Notes under the pieces: model-generated
Database searches by the model: none
What the model was told of the DNA's origin: nothing
Seen by the model: the letters and a program-made list of their open reading frames with translations, nothing else
In this document: positions 15,891-24,003 of the stretch, piece by piece
Layout of the letters: the number at the start of each line of letters is the position of its first letter
How positions within the stretch are numbered: position 1 is the stretch's first letter
Translations under genes and position numbers: made by a program
From: Agathobaculum ammoniilyticum
GTDB taxonomy: Bacteria > Bacillota > Clostridia > Oscillospirales > Butyricicoccaceae
Length of the DNA stretch: 40,328 nt
Direction: 5' to 3'
Assembly (NCBI RefSeq): GCF_025567315.1
Contig: NZ_JAOQJE010000017.1
Span: 1-40,328, forward strand

Positions 15891-16584
15891 ACCGTTAATA
15901 TTGGTCGTGGAGGATGATATGCCGATCCGAAACCTGATCACAACAACCTTGAAAGCGCACGGATATCGCTCCATAACAGCGCTCAACGGAGAAACAGCCA
16001 TTCTGGAAGCAAGCTCACACAATCCTGATATTATGCTGCTTGATTTAGGGCTGCCGGATATAGACGGCGTAGAGGTGATACATCGCGTCCGCTCCTGGTC
16101 CAATATGCCGATTATTGTCATCAGCGCCCGCAGCGAGGACTCAGATAAGATTAAAGCATTGGATGCCGGCGCGGATGACTATCTGACCAAGCCGTTTTCC
16201 GTAGAGGAGCTGCTGGCGCGGCTGCGTGTGACGCAGCGCCGGTTATCCGCTCTGCAAATCGGGGCGGTCAATACAGAGTCTGTATTTGTAAATGGTAAGC
16301 TGAAAGTCGATTTTGCTGCGGGATGTGCATTTTTGGACGGACAGGAACTGCACTTGACCCCAAGTGAATATAAGCTGCTGTGCCTTCTCTGCAAAAATGT
16401 AGGAAAGGTGCTGACACATACCTTTATCACGCAGCAAATTTGGGGAAGAAGCTGGGAAAATGATGTGGCTTCGCTTCGGGTATTTATGGCAACGCTGAGA
16501 AAAAAGCTGGAGAAAGATCCTGATGCACCGCAGTATATCCAGACCCATATTGGAGTTGGCTACCGCATGATGAAGGTGGAATAA
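15883..16584 (+). CDS. kdpE: Response regulator KdpE (OmpR/PhoB family)
   Basis: A 233-residue two-domain regulator. The receiver domain (1-120) has the acidic pair E10-D11-D12, the phosphorylation site D54 in LLDLGLPD, and the conserved S-A-R and K of TKPFSVEELLAR. The C-terminal winged-helix domain (about 130-230) has LTPSEYKLLCLLCKNVGKVL, VASLRVFMATLRKKLEKD and the closing VGYRMM. Gene order and sequence fit KdpE, the activator of the kdp operon. The ATG at 15883 lies within the last codons of kdpD2 and has GGGGAGG ten bases ahead, giving translational coupling. It is the only KdpE in view and may serve both KdpD copies. A very strong terminator follows. Confidence 0.94.
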   Translation: MNKPLILVVEDDMPIRNLITTTLKAHGYRSITALNGETAILEASSHNPDIMLLDLGLPDIDGVEVIHRVRSWSNMPIIVISARSEDSDKIKALDAGADDYLTKPFSVEELLARLRVTQRRLSALQIGAVNTESVFVNGKLKVDFAAGCAFLDGQELHLTPSEYKLLCLLCKNVGKVLTHTFITQQIWGRSWENDVASLRVFMATLRKKLEKDPDAPQYIQTHIGVGYRMMKVE

Positions 16585-16677
16585 TATGTTGCCAGTCCTC
16601 ATTGGAAAGGGAAAATATAGGCATAATTGGGTGAAAATAATTCTACGCTCGTCTTCAACTCTCTCCATCTCCGCCAA

Positions 16678-16714
16678 AAACCCGCACTTTTTCTTAATGA
16701 AAAAGTGCGGGTTT
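16678..16714 (+). terminator. Terminator after kdpE
   Basis: Two perfect 16-base arms (16678-16693, 16699-16714) with a TTAAT loop; the stem has the CCCGCAC/GTGCGGG core flanked by A5 and T runs. Ends the ktr-kdpDE operon and could also stop minus-strand reads. Confidence 0.92.
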
Positions 16715-16859
16715 CATTTTGTCTCGAATCGTGTAGAAATAATAGCTTCCCGCTCCATCCTTAAAAAGCAGGAGTGCTTTCCGCCTGCAGCGCCAGCTTT
16801 TCCTGGCTCCGTCCGCGGAGACTGCGCAAAGACGGGATACATTATTTTTTAGAGAGCAT

Positions 16860-17139
16860 GCAGCAGGAGCTGTGCCACGCGGAAAGTTGCAGCGTGCAAC
16901 ATCTTAAATCAAAGCTTGCTTTTCGGAAAGGCAGTGCTGGACCATCCCTGATGAAAGGACGCAGACCGATCCGGATTTTCATGCCGCCATGTACCGGATG
17001 ATTACCGCGATCGAGCGGCATGGGACTGCATGCTGGATGTAACAATGGACAGATGCTCCGCTATACCGAACAGGGAGCGCGCACCTATTTATTCATCGGC
17101 CTGCGGGAAACGCGGCGTGCCGGACACAATCGGATATAA
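16860..17139 (+). pseudogene. Remnant of a broken gene, family unknown
   Basis: Protein-like text continues over several frames. Near 16860-16905 it reads QQELCHAESC; at 16920-16950 FGKAVLDHP and a stop; then TDPDFHAAMYRMITAIERHG with TACWM and a stop at about 17040; and, in the next frame, CNNGQMLRYTEQGARTYLFI, GLRETRRAGHNRI and a stop at 17137-17139. The last two pieces join across a one-base shift. The hairpin 17145-17178 right after the final stop looks like its old terminator. The original function is not recognisable. Confidence 0.45.
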
Positions 17140-17144
17140 ACGGC

Positions 17145-17178
17145 AAACAGGCCGGAGGCTTATGCCTCCGGCCTGTTT
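17145..17178. terminator. Bidirectional hairpin terminator
   Basis: Perfect 15-base arms (17145-17159 and 17164-17178) around a TTAT loop, core GGCCGGAGGC/GCCTCCGGCC, with A3 and T3 at the ends. It lies 33 bases after the minus-strand Spo0A-C-like gene and six bases after the plus-strand remnant. Confidence 0.85.
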
Positions 17179-17211
17179 GTCATGTGAGATAAGCCGCGGG
17201 AATCGGCAGAC

Positions 17212-17595
17212 TCAGAAGAGGAGCGAGGGATGCTCCTGGATGACCTCGAAAAAAGGCTTGTCGAAATGGACGTAAAACGCCAGATAAATAATCAGCATGC
17301 GCGGCGTTGGCCGGGCGGAAATCGTGCGGCCAATATACTGCTTGGCCAGCGGGCTGTGCAGCGCGTCCAGACATAGGTTGGCGGTGCGTTCGATCTGGCG
17401 CGTGGCGGCGGTCAGCGATTTACCCGACCGCTTGGCTACGACCGGATAGACGTCGCTGCCGACATAAATATCATCCATGGGGATTTTCTGCCGGAAGAGC
17501 AGGTCGGCCATGACCTCCACGGAAAGCGCGAGCGCATGGGTGTTTGCCTTTTCCGCGCCGATAATTGTTCGAATGATTCGCTCGGATTTTTCCAT
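17212..17595 (-). CDS. Spo0A C-terminal-like DNA-binding protein
   Basis: A 127-residue protein that resembles the DNA-binding domain of the sporulation regulator Spo0A without its receiver domain. The typical block is DVYPVVAKRSGKSLTAATRQ followed by IERTANLCLDAL: a Y-P-x-x-A stretch, then the recognition helix with R-Q-I-E-R-T in place of R-A-I-R-H-A. The N-terminal helix EKSERIIRTIIGAEKANTHA and the following ALSVEVMADLLFRQ are amphipathic. The ATG at 17595 has AAGGTGG about nine bases ahead; an upstream in-frame ATG at 17679 lacks a site and adds a non-typical stretch. Single-domain Spo0A-like proteins are widespread in Clostridia and generally uncharacterised. It is monocistronic and ends at a strong hairpin. 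Confidence 0.75.
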   Translation of the reverse strand: MEKSERIIRTIIGAEKANTHALALSVEVMADLLFRQKIPMDDIYVGSDVYPVVAKRSGKSLTAATRQIERTANLCLDALHSPLAKQYIGRTISARPTPRMLIIYLAFYVHFDKPFFEVIQEHPSLLF

Positions 17596-17829
17596 ATGAT
17601 AAAACCACCTTGACTGTAAGATGATTCCATGATATGACAAAATATGTAATATTCGACAACGGGCGACATGAAACGACAAAAATTAATGCAACCAAAACGG
17701 TTCAGGAAAAGAAATCCCGCAGGCGGAAAGGCGGCATGCGACGGGTTTAGATGAGATAAGTTCCGTTTTCCGATGCTTTTCGGGCATTGGCTGCAAGGGG
17801 GGGCCGCGAGAATGAGGAGGAACGTCCGG

Positions 17830-18038
17830 CTACTCAGCGCGGTTTGGGCGCAGCGCGGCGGCGGCAGGGGCGCTCTGGCCCTGCTTGAGTGCGTGGAATG
17901 TGATGGTCAGGTTGGCCCAGAACGCGCCCTGCACAACCGCTGCTGGTAGGACAGGCTGACGCTATCCGCCGCGTGTTCCAGCGCTTTCATCTGGGCGGCG
18001 GTTACAATGGGCGGCTGAATAAGGGAGCGCCTTTCCAT
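17830..18038 (-). pseudogene. Gene remnant with an Nnr (YjeF)-like N-terminus
   Basis: From an ATG at 18038 the minus strand reads PPIVTAAQMKALEHAADSVS, then LSYQ, which is very like the start of the NAD(P)H-hydrate epimerase/dehydratase Nnr (I-V-T-x-x-Q-M-x-x-L-E-x-A-A). It then loses the family pattern. In a neighbouring frame it continues VVQGAFWANLTITFHALKQG to a stop at 17830. The body of the enzyme is missing, so this is a deletion remnant or the joined ends of two genes. Low certainty. Confidence 0.35.
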
Positions 18039-18175
18039 AGGCGCGGTTCAGTGTTGCGGACGGTCTTCGCCGCCCTAACGGCCCCTGGACTTTACACAGC
18101 GTGGGAACGAAAAGTAAGAGGAGAGAGAAGGAAACATCCATATGGAAGAAAATTGCGCGCGGGAACGGTTTTTTC

Positions 18176-18204
18176 TTCAAAAATACGGATGCATATGATA
18201 TAAT
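18176..18204 (+). promoter_or_regulatory. Sigma-A promoter of the glycerol dehydrogenase gene
   Basis: TTCAAA (18176-18181), 17-base spacer, TATAAT (18199-18204) with an extended TG motif (TGA-TATAAT). Leaves an untranslated leader of about 90 bases. Confidence 0.7.
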
Positions 18205-18299
18205 AGCCGCAGAAGCGGATACAGCGGCTCGTTTCGGCAATACAAACTGCACCGGACGGACAGGGGACGCCCGGGGAACAACAAGGAGGATGAACCACA

Positions 18300-19400
18300 A
18301 TGTCTATCGCAATGAAAGCGCCCGGCCGGTATGTACAGGGCTTTGGGGAGCGCAAAAAGCTCGGTCAGAGTGTGAAAAAGCTTGGCAGCACGTTTTATGT
18401 GCTCTGTTCGCCCGGCGGCCGCCGCCGGTTTGGCGAGGAGATCGAGCAAAGCCTGACGGAGCAGGAAAAAACAGTTGTCTTTGCCGAATTCCACGGCGAG
18501 GCGACCAAGGCTGAGGTCTTCGCCCATATGGATGCCTGCAAGGCCGCGGGCTGCGATGCCGTGATCGGCATGGGCGGCGGCAAGGTGATCGACACGGCGA
18601 AGACCGTTGCCGAGAACCTGGGCGGCCTGCCCTGCATCATCATCCCGACCGTGGCCTCGAACGACGCGCCGTGCTCGGGCGTGGCGGTACTCTATAATGA
18701 GCAGGGCGTGGTGGTCAAGGCGGTCATGATGCGCCGCAATCCGGACCTCGTGCTGGTGGACACCGAGATCTTGTCCAAGGCACCGGCCCGCCTGCTGTCG
18801 GCCGGCATGGGCGACGCGCTTTCGACCTGGTTCGAGGCGGAGGCGTGCCGCAAAAACGGCGTCAAGACCATGGCGCGCGGTCAGGAGACCGAAACCGTCG
18901 CTATGATGAGCCGCCTGTGCTACGACCTGCTGCTGCGCTACGGCTCGGAAGCGCTCGATGGCGTCAAGCGCGGCGAATACACGCCCGCGCTTGAAAAGGT
19001 GGTCGAGGCGAATATCCTGCTCAGCGGCGTCGGCTTTGAGAGCGGCGGCCTTGCGGCGGCCCACGCGATCAACGACGGCTTCGCGCAGGAGCCGCAGGCG
19101 CATGGCATGTACCACGGCGAAAAGGTCGCGTTTGGCGTGCTGACCCAGCTTGTGCTGCAAAAGACGGATGCGCAGACGCTTGAGGAGGTGCTGGGGTTCC
19201 TGGCGCGGGTCGAGCTGCCGATGACGCTCGCGCAGCTCGGCATTACCGAGATCAGGGAGGAAACCCTGCGCAAGGTGGCGGAGGCGGCCTGCGTACCGAC
19301 GCAGTCCACCAAAAACCTGTCCCCCGATATTACGGCGGAGGACGTGTACCAGGCGCTTCTGGAAGCGGACCGGATCGGTCGGGAGTACCTGGCGCGCTGA
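18300..19400 (+). CDS. gldA: Glycerol dehydrogenase (iron/zinc family)
   Basis: A 366-residue NAD-dependent glycerol dehydrogenase that oxidises glycerol to dihydroxyacetone or works in reverse. The N-terminal Rossmann half has GGGKVIDTAK (about residues 95-104) and PTVASNDAPCSGVAVLY; the C-terminal half carries the metal ligands in GMGDALSTWFEA, HAINDGF and the second histidine in MYHGEKVAFG. Length and motifs are those of GldA, not of glycerol-1-phosphate or alcohol dehydrogenases of the same fold. ACAAGGAGG is nine bases before the ATG at 18300. It is monocistronic with its own promoter and a double hairpin terminator. Confidence 0.93.
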   Translation: MSIAMKAPGRYVQGFGERKKLGQSVKKLGSTFYVLCSPGGRRRFGEEIEQSLTEQEKTVVFAEFHGEATKAEVFAHMDACKAAGCDAVIGMGGGKVIDTAKTVAENLGGLPCIIIPTVASNDAPCSGVAVLYNEQGVVVKAVMMRRNPDLVLVDTEILSKAPARLLSAGMGDALSTWFEAEACRKNGVKTMARGQETETVAMMSRLCYDLLLRYGSEALDGVKRGEYTPALEKVVEANILLSGVGFESGGLAAAHAINDGFAQEPQAHGMYHGEKVAFGVLTQLVLQKTDAQTLEEVLGFLARVELPMTLAQLGITEIREETLRKVAEAACVPTQSTKNLSPDITAEDVYQALLEADRIGREYLAR

Positions 19401-19411
19401 AACAAACAGGG

Positions 19412-19474
19412 GACATGGCGGTGCAGCGCCGTTCCATGTCCCGTAGCCCCGCGATGCAGCATTGCGGGGCTTTT
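19412..19474 (+). terminator. Two hairpins in tandem after gldA
   Basis: First hairpin GACATGG/CCATGTC (19412-19418, 19434-19440); second AGCCCCGC/GCGGGGCT (19445 region, ending 19471) followed by TTTT. The second is a standard terminator. Confidence 0.8.
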
Positions 19475-19520
19475 CGCGCCGCGAGGGGCGCGGGAAAAAT
19501 CAGAAAATGGGGGAAATGAA

Positions 19521-21182
19521 ATGGGAAAGGCATTCCTGCAGCAGCTCAGGAACGAGTTCAGGGGATACAACGGGCATAAACTGTCACAGGATCTGATGGC
19601 AGGGCTGACAGTGGCGGCGGTTGCGCTGCCACTCGCGCTGGCGTTCGGCGTTTCCGCGGGCGCGACCGCGGCCTGCGGCCTGGTAACGGCAATCGTTGCC
19701 GGACTGGTGATCTCGGCGCTGACCGGAGGCTACTATCAGATATCCGGTCCGACCGGAGCGATGGCGGCGATTCTCGGCTCGCTGATCGGTACATATGGGA
19801 TGCAGGGGATGTTTGTGGCCACTTTCCTGGCGGGCATCATGCTGTTGATCGCAGCAGTGCTGCATCTGGGCAACCTGACGGCGTTCGTACCCGCTCCGGT
19901 CATCACAGGCTTCACCTCTGGTATCGCGGTGATCATTGCCATGGGGCAGATCGACAACTTTTTCGGCACATATTCCGAGGGCGGGTCGGCGTTGGCCAAG
20001 CTGGCAAGCTACGGCACGCTTGGCTTCCGGCCCGATCTGGCAACCACGGCGGTCGCACTGTTTGTGACGGTGCTGATGGTGGTGTTCCCGAAGAAGTGGA
20101 ACGCGGTTGTTCCGGCGTCGCTGATCGGCATTATTCTGGCGACTGCCGCGACCATGCTGCTCGGCCTGGATATCGCGACGGTGGGAGAAATACCGCAGAC
20201 GCTGCTGCTGCCCGACCGGCTTTCCCCACGGGCGGTCGACTGGAGCGCCGTACCCGCGCTGCTGGCGCCCGCTTTTTCCATCGCGGTGCTGAACATGCTG
20301 GAAAGCCTGCTGTGCGGCGCGTCCGCGGGGCGGGCGACCGGAGTCAGGCTCAACAACGACCAGGAGCTGTTCGCGCAGGGGGTAGGCAATCTGGTGCTGC
20401 CGCTGTTCGGCGGCATACCGGCGACCGCCGCGCTGGCCCGCACCTCGGTCGCGGTGCGCTCGGGCGCGCAGACCCGTCTGACCGGCGTGTTCCATGCGGT
20501 TGGGCTGCTGATTATGATGTTCGCGCTCGCGCCTGTGATTCGTAACGTGCCGCTCGCTGCGCTGGCTGGTGTCCTGATGGTGACCGCGTGGCGCATGAAC
20601 GAGTGGCATGCGATCCGGTATATGTTTTCCCACCGGTTTAAGGGGGCGATTGCGAAATTCGCGGTCACGATGGTCTGCACGATCATGTTCGACCTGACGG
20701 TTGCGATCGTGGTCGGCGTGGGTCTCGGGCTGATACTGATGGTCGCGCGCCTGTCCAAGCTGCAGATCAACTACGAGCGGGTGGATATGTCCCGCCTGAA
20801 AAACGACGATCCGGTGCTGAACGCGCGGTACAGCAACGCGATGGTCGCTTACATCACTGGTCCGCTGCTGTTCGCCAACATCAGCGTGCTCGAGGAGTTG
20901 CCCGACCGCGTGGCGGGCTGCGATACACTGCTGCTGTCCATGCGCGGGGTGCCGACGGTGGATGTATCCGCCGCGCAAACCCTACAGGCCATTCTGGAGA
21001 GCTTCCGCGAAAGGGGCGTGGACGTGGCGATTTGCGGGCTGCCCACGGCCTCCATGACCATGCTGCGGCGGGCAGGCATTGTGGAGCTGATGGGTGAGCA
21101 GGCGTTCTACTGGAGCGTCGAGCGGGCGTTGCTTGATCCGCGTCCCCGTCCGGAAAACGCGCAGACGGTCCAGCGGGTATAA
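19521..21182 (+). CDS. SulP-family anion transporter with STAS domain
   Basis: A 553-residue inner-membrane transporter of the SulP/SLC26 family, which move sulfate, bicarbonate or dicarboxylates. The N-terminal half contains DLMAGLTVAAVALPLALAFG, the conserved opening helix, and QISGPTGAMAAIL near residue 74; about 12-14 helices follow to residue 420. The family block LFGGIPATAALARTSVAVRSGAQTRLTG is seen near residue 295 (given here only as a landmark: GGIPATAALARTS). The C-terminal STAS domain (about 430-540) has the phospho-loop-like SMRGVPTVDVSA. GGGGG lies a few bases ahead of the ATG. The substrate is not fixed by sequence. Monocistronic, with hairpins on both sides. Confidence 0.9.
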   Translation: MGKAFLQQLRNEFRGYNGHKLSQDLMAGLTVAAVALPLALAFGVSAGATAACGLVTAIVAGLVISALTGGYYQISGPTGAMAAILGSLIGTYGMQGMFVATFLAGIMLLIAAVLHLGNLTAFVPAPVITGFTSGIAVIIAMGQIDNFFGTYSEGGSALAKLASYGTLGFRPDLATTAVALFVTVLMVVFPKKWNAVVPASLIGIILATAATMLLGLDIATVGEIPQTLLLPDRLSPRAVDWSAVPALLAPAFSIAVLNMLESLLCGASAGRATGVRLNNDQELFAQGVGNLVLPLFGGIPATAALARTSVAVRSGAQTRLTGVFHAVGLLIMMFALAPVIRNVPLAALAGVLMVTAWRMNEWHAIRYMFSHRFKGAIAKFAVTMVCTIMFDLTVAIVVGVGLGLILMVARLSKLQINYERVDMSRLKNDDPVLNARYSNAMVAYITGPLLFANISVLEELPDRVAGCDTLLLSMRGVPTVDVSAAQTLQAILESFRERGVDVAICGLPTASMTMLRRAGIVELMGEQAFYWSVERALLDPRPRPENAQTVQRV

Positions 21183-21190
21183 AAAGCATA

Positions 21191-21227
21191 AACCGCCTGC
21201 CGGTTTGTAGGCCGGCAGGCGGTTTTT
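21191..21227. terminator. Convergent terminator between the SulP and condensation-domain genes
   Basis: AACCGCCTGCCGG (21191-21203) pairs with CCGGCAGGCGGTT (21212-21224), followed by more T. It can also act for the minus-strand gene ending at 21248. Confidence 0.88.
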
Positions 21228-21247
21228 CGCGGTGGGACAGAGCAGCG

Positions 21248-22609
21248 TCAGACCGTGCGGATGAGCTCTCCAATGGTGATCTCCGGATCCTCGACCGCGG
21301 CAAACAGAATGCGCATCAGGTAATAGTAAAGCTTTTCGACTTCCTCCAGGCTGTACCATGCGGCTTGGTATTTGAAATAGAAATCCATGCCCGTGCCGAG
21401 CGGACGGTGCATAACCGTCAGGTAGAGCGGCTGCACAGCGGTGCCGTTATCGTGCCAGATCGAACGGTATTCGATCTGGTTGAGGTGGTCGTCCTGCATC
21501 CGCATGGGGAACGGCTGGTAGGTGAGCGCAATGCTTTCGTACAGTGCGTCCGCGGGCGCGCCCCAGCGCTCGCGGCGCAGGCGGTCGGCTTCCAGCGTAT
21601 CGAAATCCGTATGGCGGTATACCTGGTTCTGGACCGCGGCAATCTGGCGCACGCCCTCGATAAAGCTGGTATCTGCGGGCATCACCGTGCGGCAGGGGAA
21701 GCAGTGGATGCGCGTGCCGCCGGCCTTGCGGTCGATGCGGGACACGCGGCGCGATACATAGTTGCGCACGCTGATATCAGGCTCGCCGTCATTCTGCTTG
21801 GACAGATAGGTGCGCAGGCCCATGAGCAGCAGATTGGTCATGGAGATATTCTGTTCCTCGCAGAATTCGAGCAGGCGTTCGGCGGGCGCGGACTCAAGGA
21901 TGAATGTGCGCTGGCCGACCGTCAGGTCGTGTTTTTCGTTGTGCGCCCAGCGCGCGCCGGAGGCGGTATGGCCGGGGCCGCGGATATCGGTGTAGAGCGG
22001 TTCGCCCGCCCGTTCAGCCTGCTCTTTCCAGAACGCAAGGTCGCGCGCCGTGCGGACCGGATCGGCCGCGCGCTCCAGGTCGCGCTGCAGAGAGGCAAGG
22101 TAGGGGGCGCGGTCTGCGGGCGGCTTGGTGCCGAACACCTCGGCGGCGTACAGCTCGACCACATCGCAGAGCAGCACGATCATAGCGCAGGAGTCGGACA
22201 GCATGTGATCGATGCGGACAAAGGCGCCGTTCCAGCCATCCGGCATGGCAACGGTGACGATCTCAAACAGCGGCGCGTCCCACCGCGGCTCGAACGGCTG
22301 GCGGCTCCAGCGGTGCAGCTCAAGCATGGCCTCGGACTCGGTCATGCGGGACAGATCGACATGGCGGACCGGACGGTCGTCCGCCGGCACGATATACTGG
22401 CGGGCTGTTCCGTCCTTCCCGCAGGTGAAGCGGACGCGCACGGAGTCGTCCCGCTCGACCGCGCGGCGCACCGCCCGCGCGAGCGCGTCAAAATCAACAT
22501 CCAGATGGATGAACAGGCTGACGCAGATATTGAGCACCTGCTTTTCGCACGCATTCTGCAGCGTGACAAGGTGCAGCCGCTGCGCGGCTGTGATCGGATA
22601 CTGTTCCAT
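21248..22609 (-). CDS. Stand-alone condensation-domain protein
   Basis: A 453-residue protein with the two-lobed fold of non-ribosomal peptide synthetase condensation domains and related acyltransferases (chloramphenicol-acetyltransferase-like). The opening YPITAAQRLHLV matches the C1 motif; the active-site motif HHxxxDG appears as D134-H135-MLS-D139-S140, keeping the catalytic second histidine and the aspartate but losing the first histidine and the glycine. Later blocks NISMTNLLLMGLRTYLSK and IHCFPCRTVMP fit the second lobe. No adenylation or carrier domain is attached or nearby, so it is a free-standing acyl- or peptidyl-transfer enzyme or a surface-lipid acyltransferase of unknown substrate. 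ATG 22609 is preceded by GGGGGAG; a TTG at 22612 is less likely. Confidence 0.8.
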   Translation of the reverse strand: MEQYPITAAQRLHLVTLQNACEKQVLNICVSLFIHLDVDFDALARAVRRAVERDDSVRVRFTCGKDGTARQYIVPADDRPVRHVDLSRMTESEAMLELHRWSRQPFEPRWDAPLFEIVTVAMPDGWNGAFVRIDHMLSDSCAMIVLLCDVVELYAAEVFGTKPPADRAPYLASLQRDLERAADPVRTARDLAFWKEQAERAGEPLYTDIRGPGHTASGARWAHNEKHDLTVGQRTFILESAPAERLLEFCEEQNISMTNLLLMGLRTYLSKQNDGEPDISVRNYVSRRVSRIDRKAGGTRIHCFPCRTVMPADTSFIEGVRQIAAVQNQVYRHTDFDTLEADRLRRERWGAPADALYESIALTYQPFPMRMQDDHLNQIEYRSIWHDNGTAVQPLYLTVMHRPLGTGMDFYFKYQAAWYSLEEVEKLYYYLMRILFAAVEDPEITIGELIRTV

Positions 22610-22788
22610 CAAGGCTCCCCCTTTTTCTTTCTCCGTTGTTTTACCGGTTTATACCAATTTTATTATAAGTGCGGAAAGAGGAAAAAGAAAGTCGGATTTT
22701 AGACAAAAATTCGTGAAATGTATGGATAGTGAACGTTTAAGGCGTGTACAGTCCGACAGGCCTCCCGCGGAAAAATAAACGGAGCGGA

Positions 22789-22817
22789 TTGTGCCGCCGG
22801 ACCATTTGGCGTATACT
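22789..22817 (+). promoter_or_regulatory. Sigma-A promoter of the flavin oxidoreductase gene
   Basis: TTGTGC (22789-22794), 17-base spacer, TATACT (22812-22817). About 95 bases of leader before the ATG at 22920. On the other strand a TATAAT near 22660 may serve the divergent condensation-domain gene. Confidence 0.7.
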
Positions 22818-22919
22818 GTAAATAGAGTGGCGGAAGCGGCGGCAGGGCCGGAGCCGCCGCCTTGAAAAGAAAACAGAAATCTGCTGCGCGCCGGTATCCG
22901 GCGGGAAAGGAAACTGCAT

Positions 22920-23948
22920 ATGTACGGATTGACCTCTTTTACTATAAAAAATATGACGCTGCGCAACCGGATTGTGATGCCCCCCATGTGCATGTACAGC
23001 GCGGGGACGGACGGGATGGCGAAAGCGTTCCATTTTTCACACTACACCGCGCGCGCCGTAGGCGGTGTGGGGCTGATTATTATGGAGGCCACAGGGGTTC
23101 TGCCCTGCGGACGGATCTCCGATCATTGCCTGGGCCTGTGGAACGACGAGCAGGCAGAGGCGCTTGCGCCGATCGTCAGAGCCTGCCAGGAGCAGGGGGC
23201 GAAAATGGCGCTTCAGCTCAACCACGCGGGGCGCAAATGCGAGGCGTCGGTCCCTGCGGTTTATGCGCCGAGCGCGATCCCCTTTGACGAAGGCGCGCCC
23301 CTGCCGCGCGAAATGACCGAAGCGGATATACGGGAAACGGTCGCGGCGTTCCGCAGCGCGGCTGCACGGGCGGCGCGGATTGGGTTCGACGCGATCGAGA
23401 TCCACGCGGCGCACGGCTATCTGCTCAGCGAGTTCCTGTCTCCGTTGACCAACAGGCGTGCGGATGGCTACGGCGGCTCGACCGAAAACCGCTGCAGGCT
23501 GCTGCTTGAGGTGCTGCAGGCGGTGCATGAGGTGTGGCCGGCGGAAAAGCCGGTGCTGGTGCGTGTTTCTGCGGAGGATTACGAGCCGGATGGAATGCAT
23601 CCGGAGGAGATGGCGCGGGTCGCGGCGCTCATACGGCCCTATGCGGATATTCTTGACGTCAGCACGGGTGGCGTTGTGCCGACCCCGCCCGCGTCCTTGT
23701 ATGCTGGCTATCAAGTCAAGGCGGCGGAATTTCTCCGGCAGGCGTCCGGCCTGCCGGTGATCACGGTTGGTCTGATTACCGACCCGCATCAGGTGGAAGA
23801 AATCCTGGGGAACGGCCGCGCGGACCTTGTGGCGCTTGGCCGCGAGTTGTTGCGCAACCCCTATTGGGTGCTCAACACGGCGCGGGATTACCGGATCGAT
23901 TACGACTGGCCCGCGGCGTATGCGCGTGGCTTCAAGGCCCGCCGATAA
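22920..23948 (+). CDS. NADH:flavin oxidoreductase, old yellow enzyme family (YqjM/NamA-like)
   Basis: A 342-residue FMN-dependent TIM-barrel reductase of activated alkenes. The N-terminus LRNRIVMPPMCMYSA carries the Cys and Tyr of the CxYS segment typical of the YqjM/NamA class; LQLNHAGRKC, the substrate-binding HAAHGYLLSEFLSPLTNRR (H-x-A-H-G-Y-L type), the YGGSTENR block and the FMN-phosphate region VTVGLI with NGRADLVALGRELLRNP are all present. The length is that of the single-domain class, without the iron-sulfur and NADH domains of the 2,4-dienoyl-CoA or bile-acid reductases. Physiological substrate unknown. Own promoter and terminator; its neighbours give no pathway. Confidence 0.9.
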   Translation: MYGLTSFTIKNMTLRNRIVMPPMCMYSAGTDGMAKAFHFSHYTARAVGGVGLIIMEATGVLPCGRISDHCLGLWNDEQAEALAPIVRACQEQGAKMALQLNHAGRKCEASVPAVYAPSAIPFDEGAPLPREMTEADIRETVAAFRSAAARAARIGFDAIEIHAAHGYLLSEFLSPLTNRRADGYGGSTENRCRLLLEVLQAVHEVWPAEKPVLVRVSAEDYEPDGMHPEEMARVAALIRPYADILDVSTGGVVPTPPASLYAGYQVKAAEFLRQASGLPVITVGLITDPHQVEEILGNGRADLVALGRELLRNPYWVLNTARDYRIDYDWPAAYARGFKARR

Positions 23949-23960
23949 GAAACGCGGGAA

Positions 23961-23995
23961 AAACGCCTCCAAAGCAGCGCTTTGGAGGCGTTTTT
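23961..23995. terminator. Convergent terminator between the flavin oxidoreductase and uxaE genes
   Basis: Perfect 15-base arms AAACGCCTCCAAAGC (23961-23975) and its complement (23979-23993), loop AGC, then T. Works in both directions and lies eight bases after the uxaE stop. Confidence 0.9.
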
Positions 23996-24003
23996 CCACA
24001 AAG

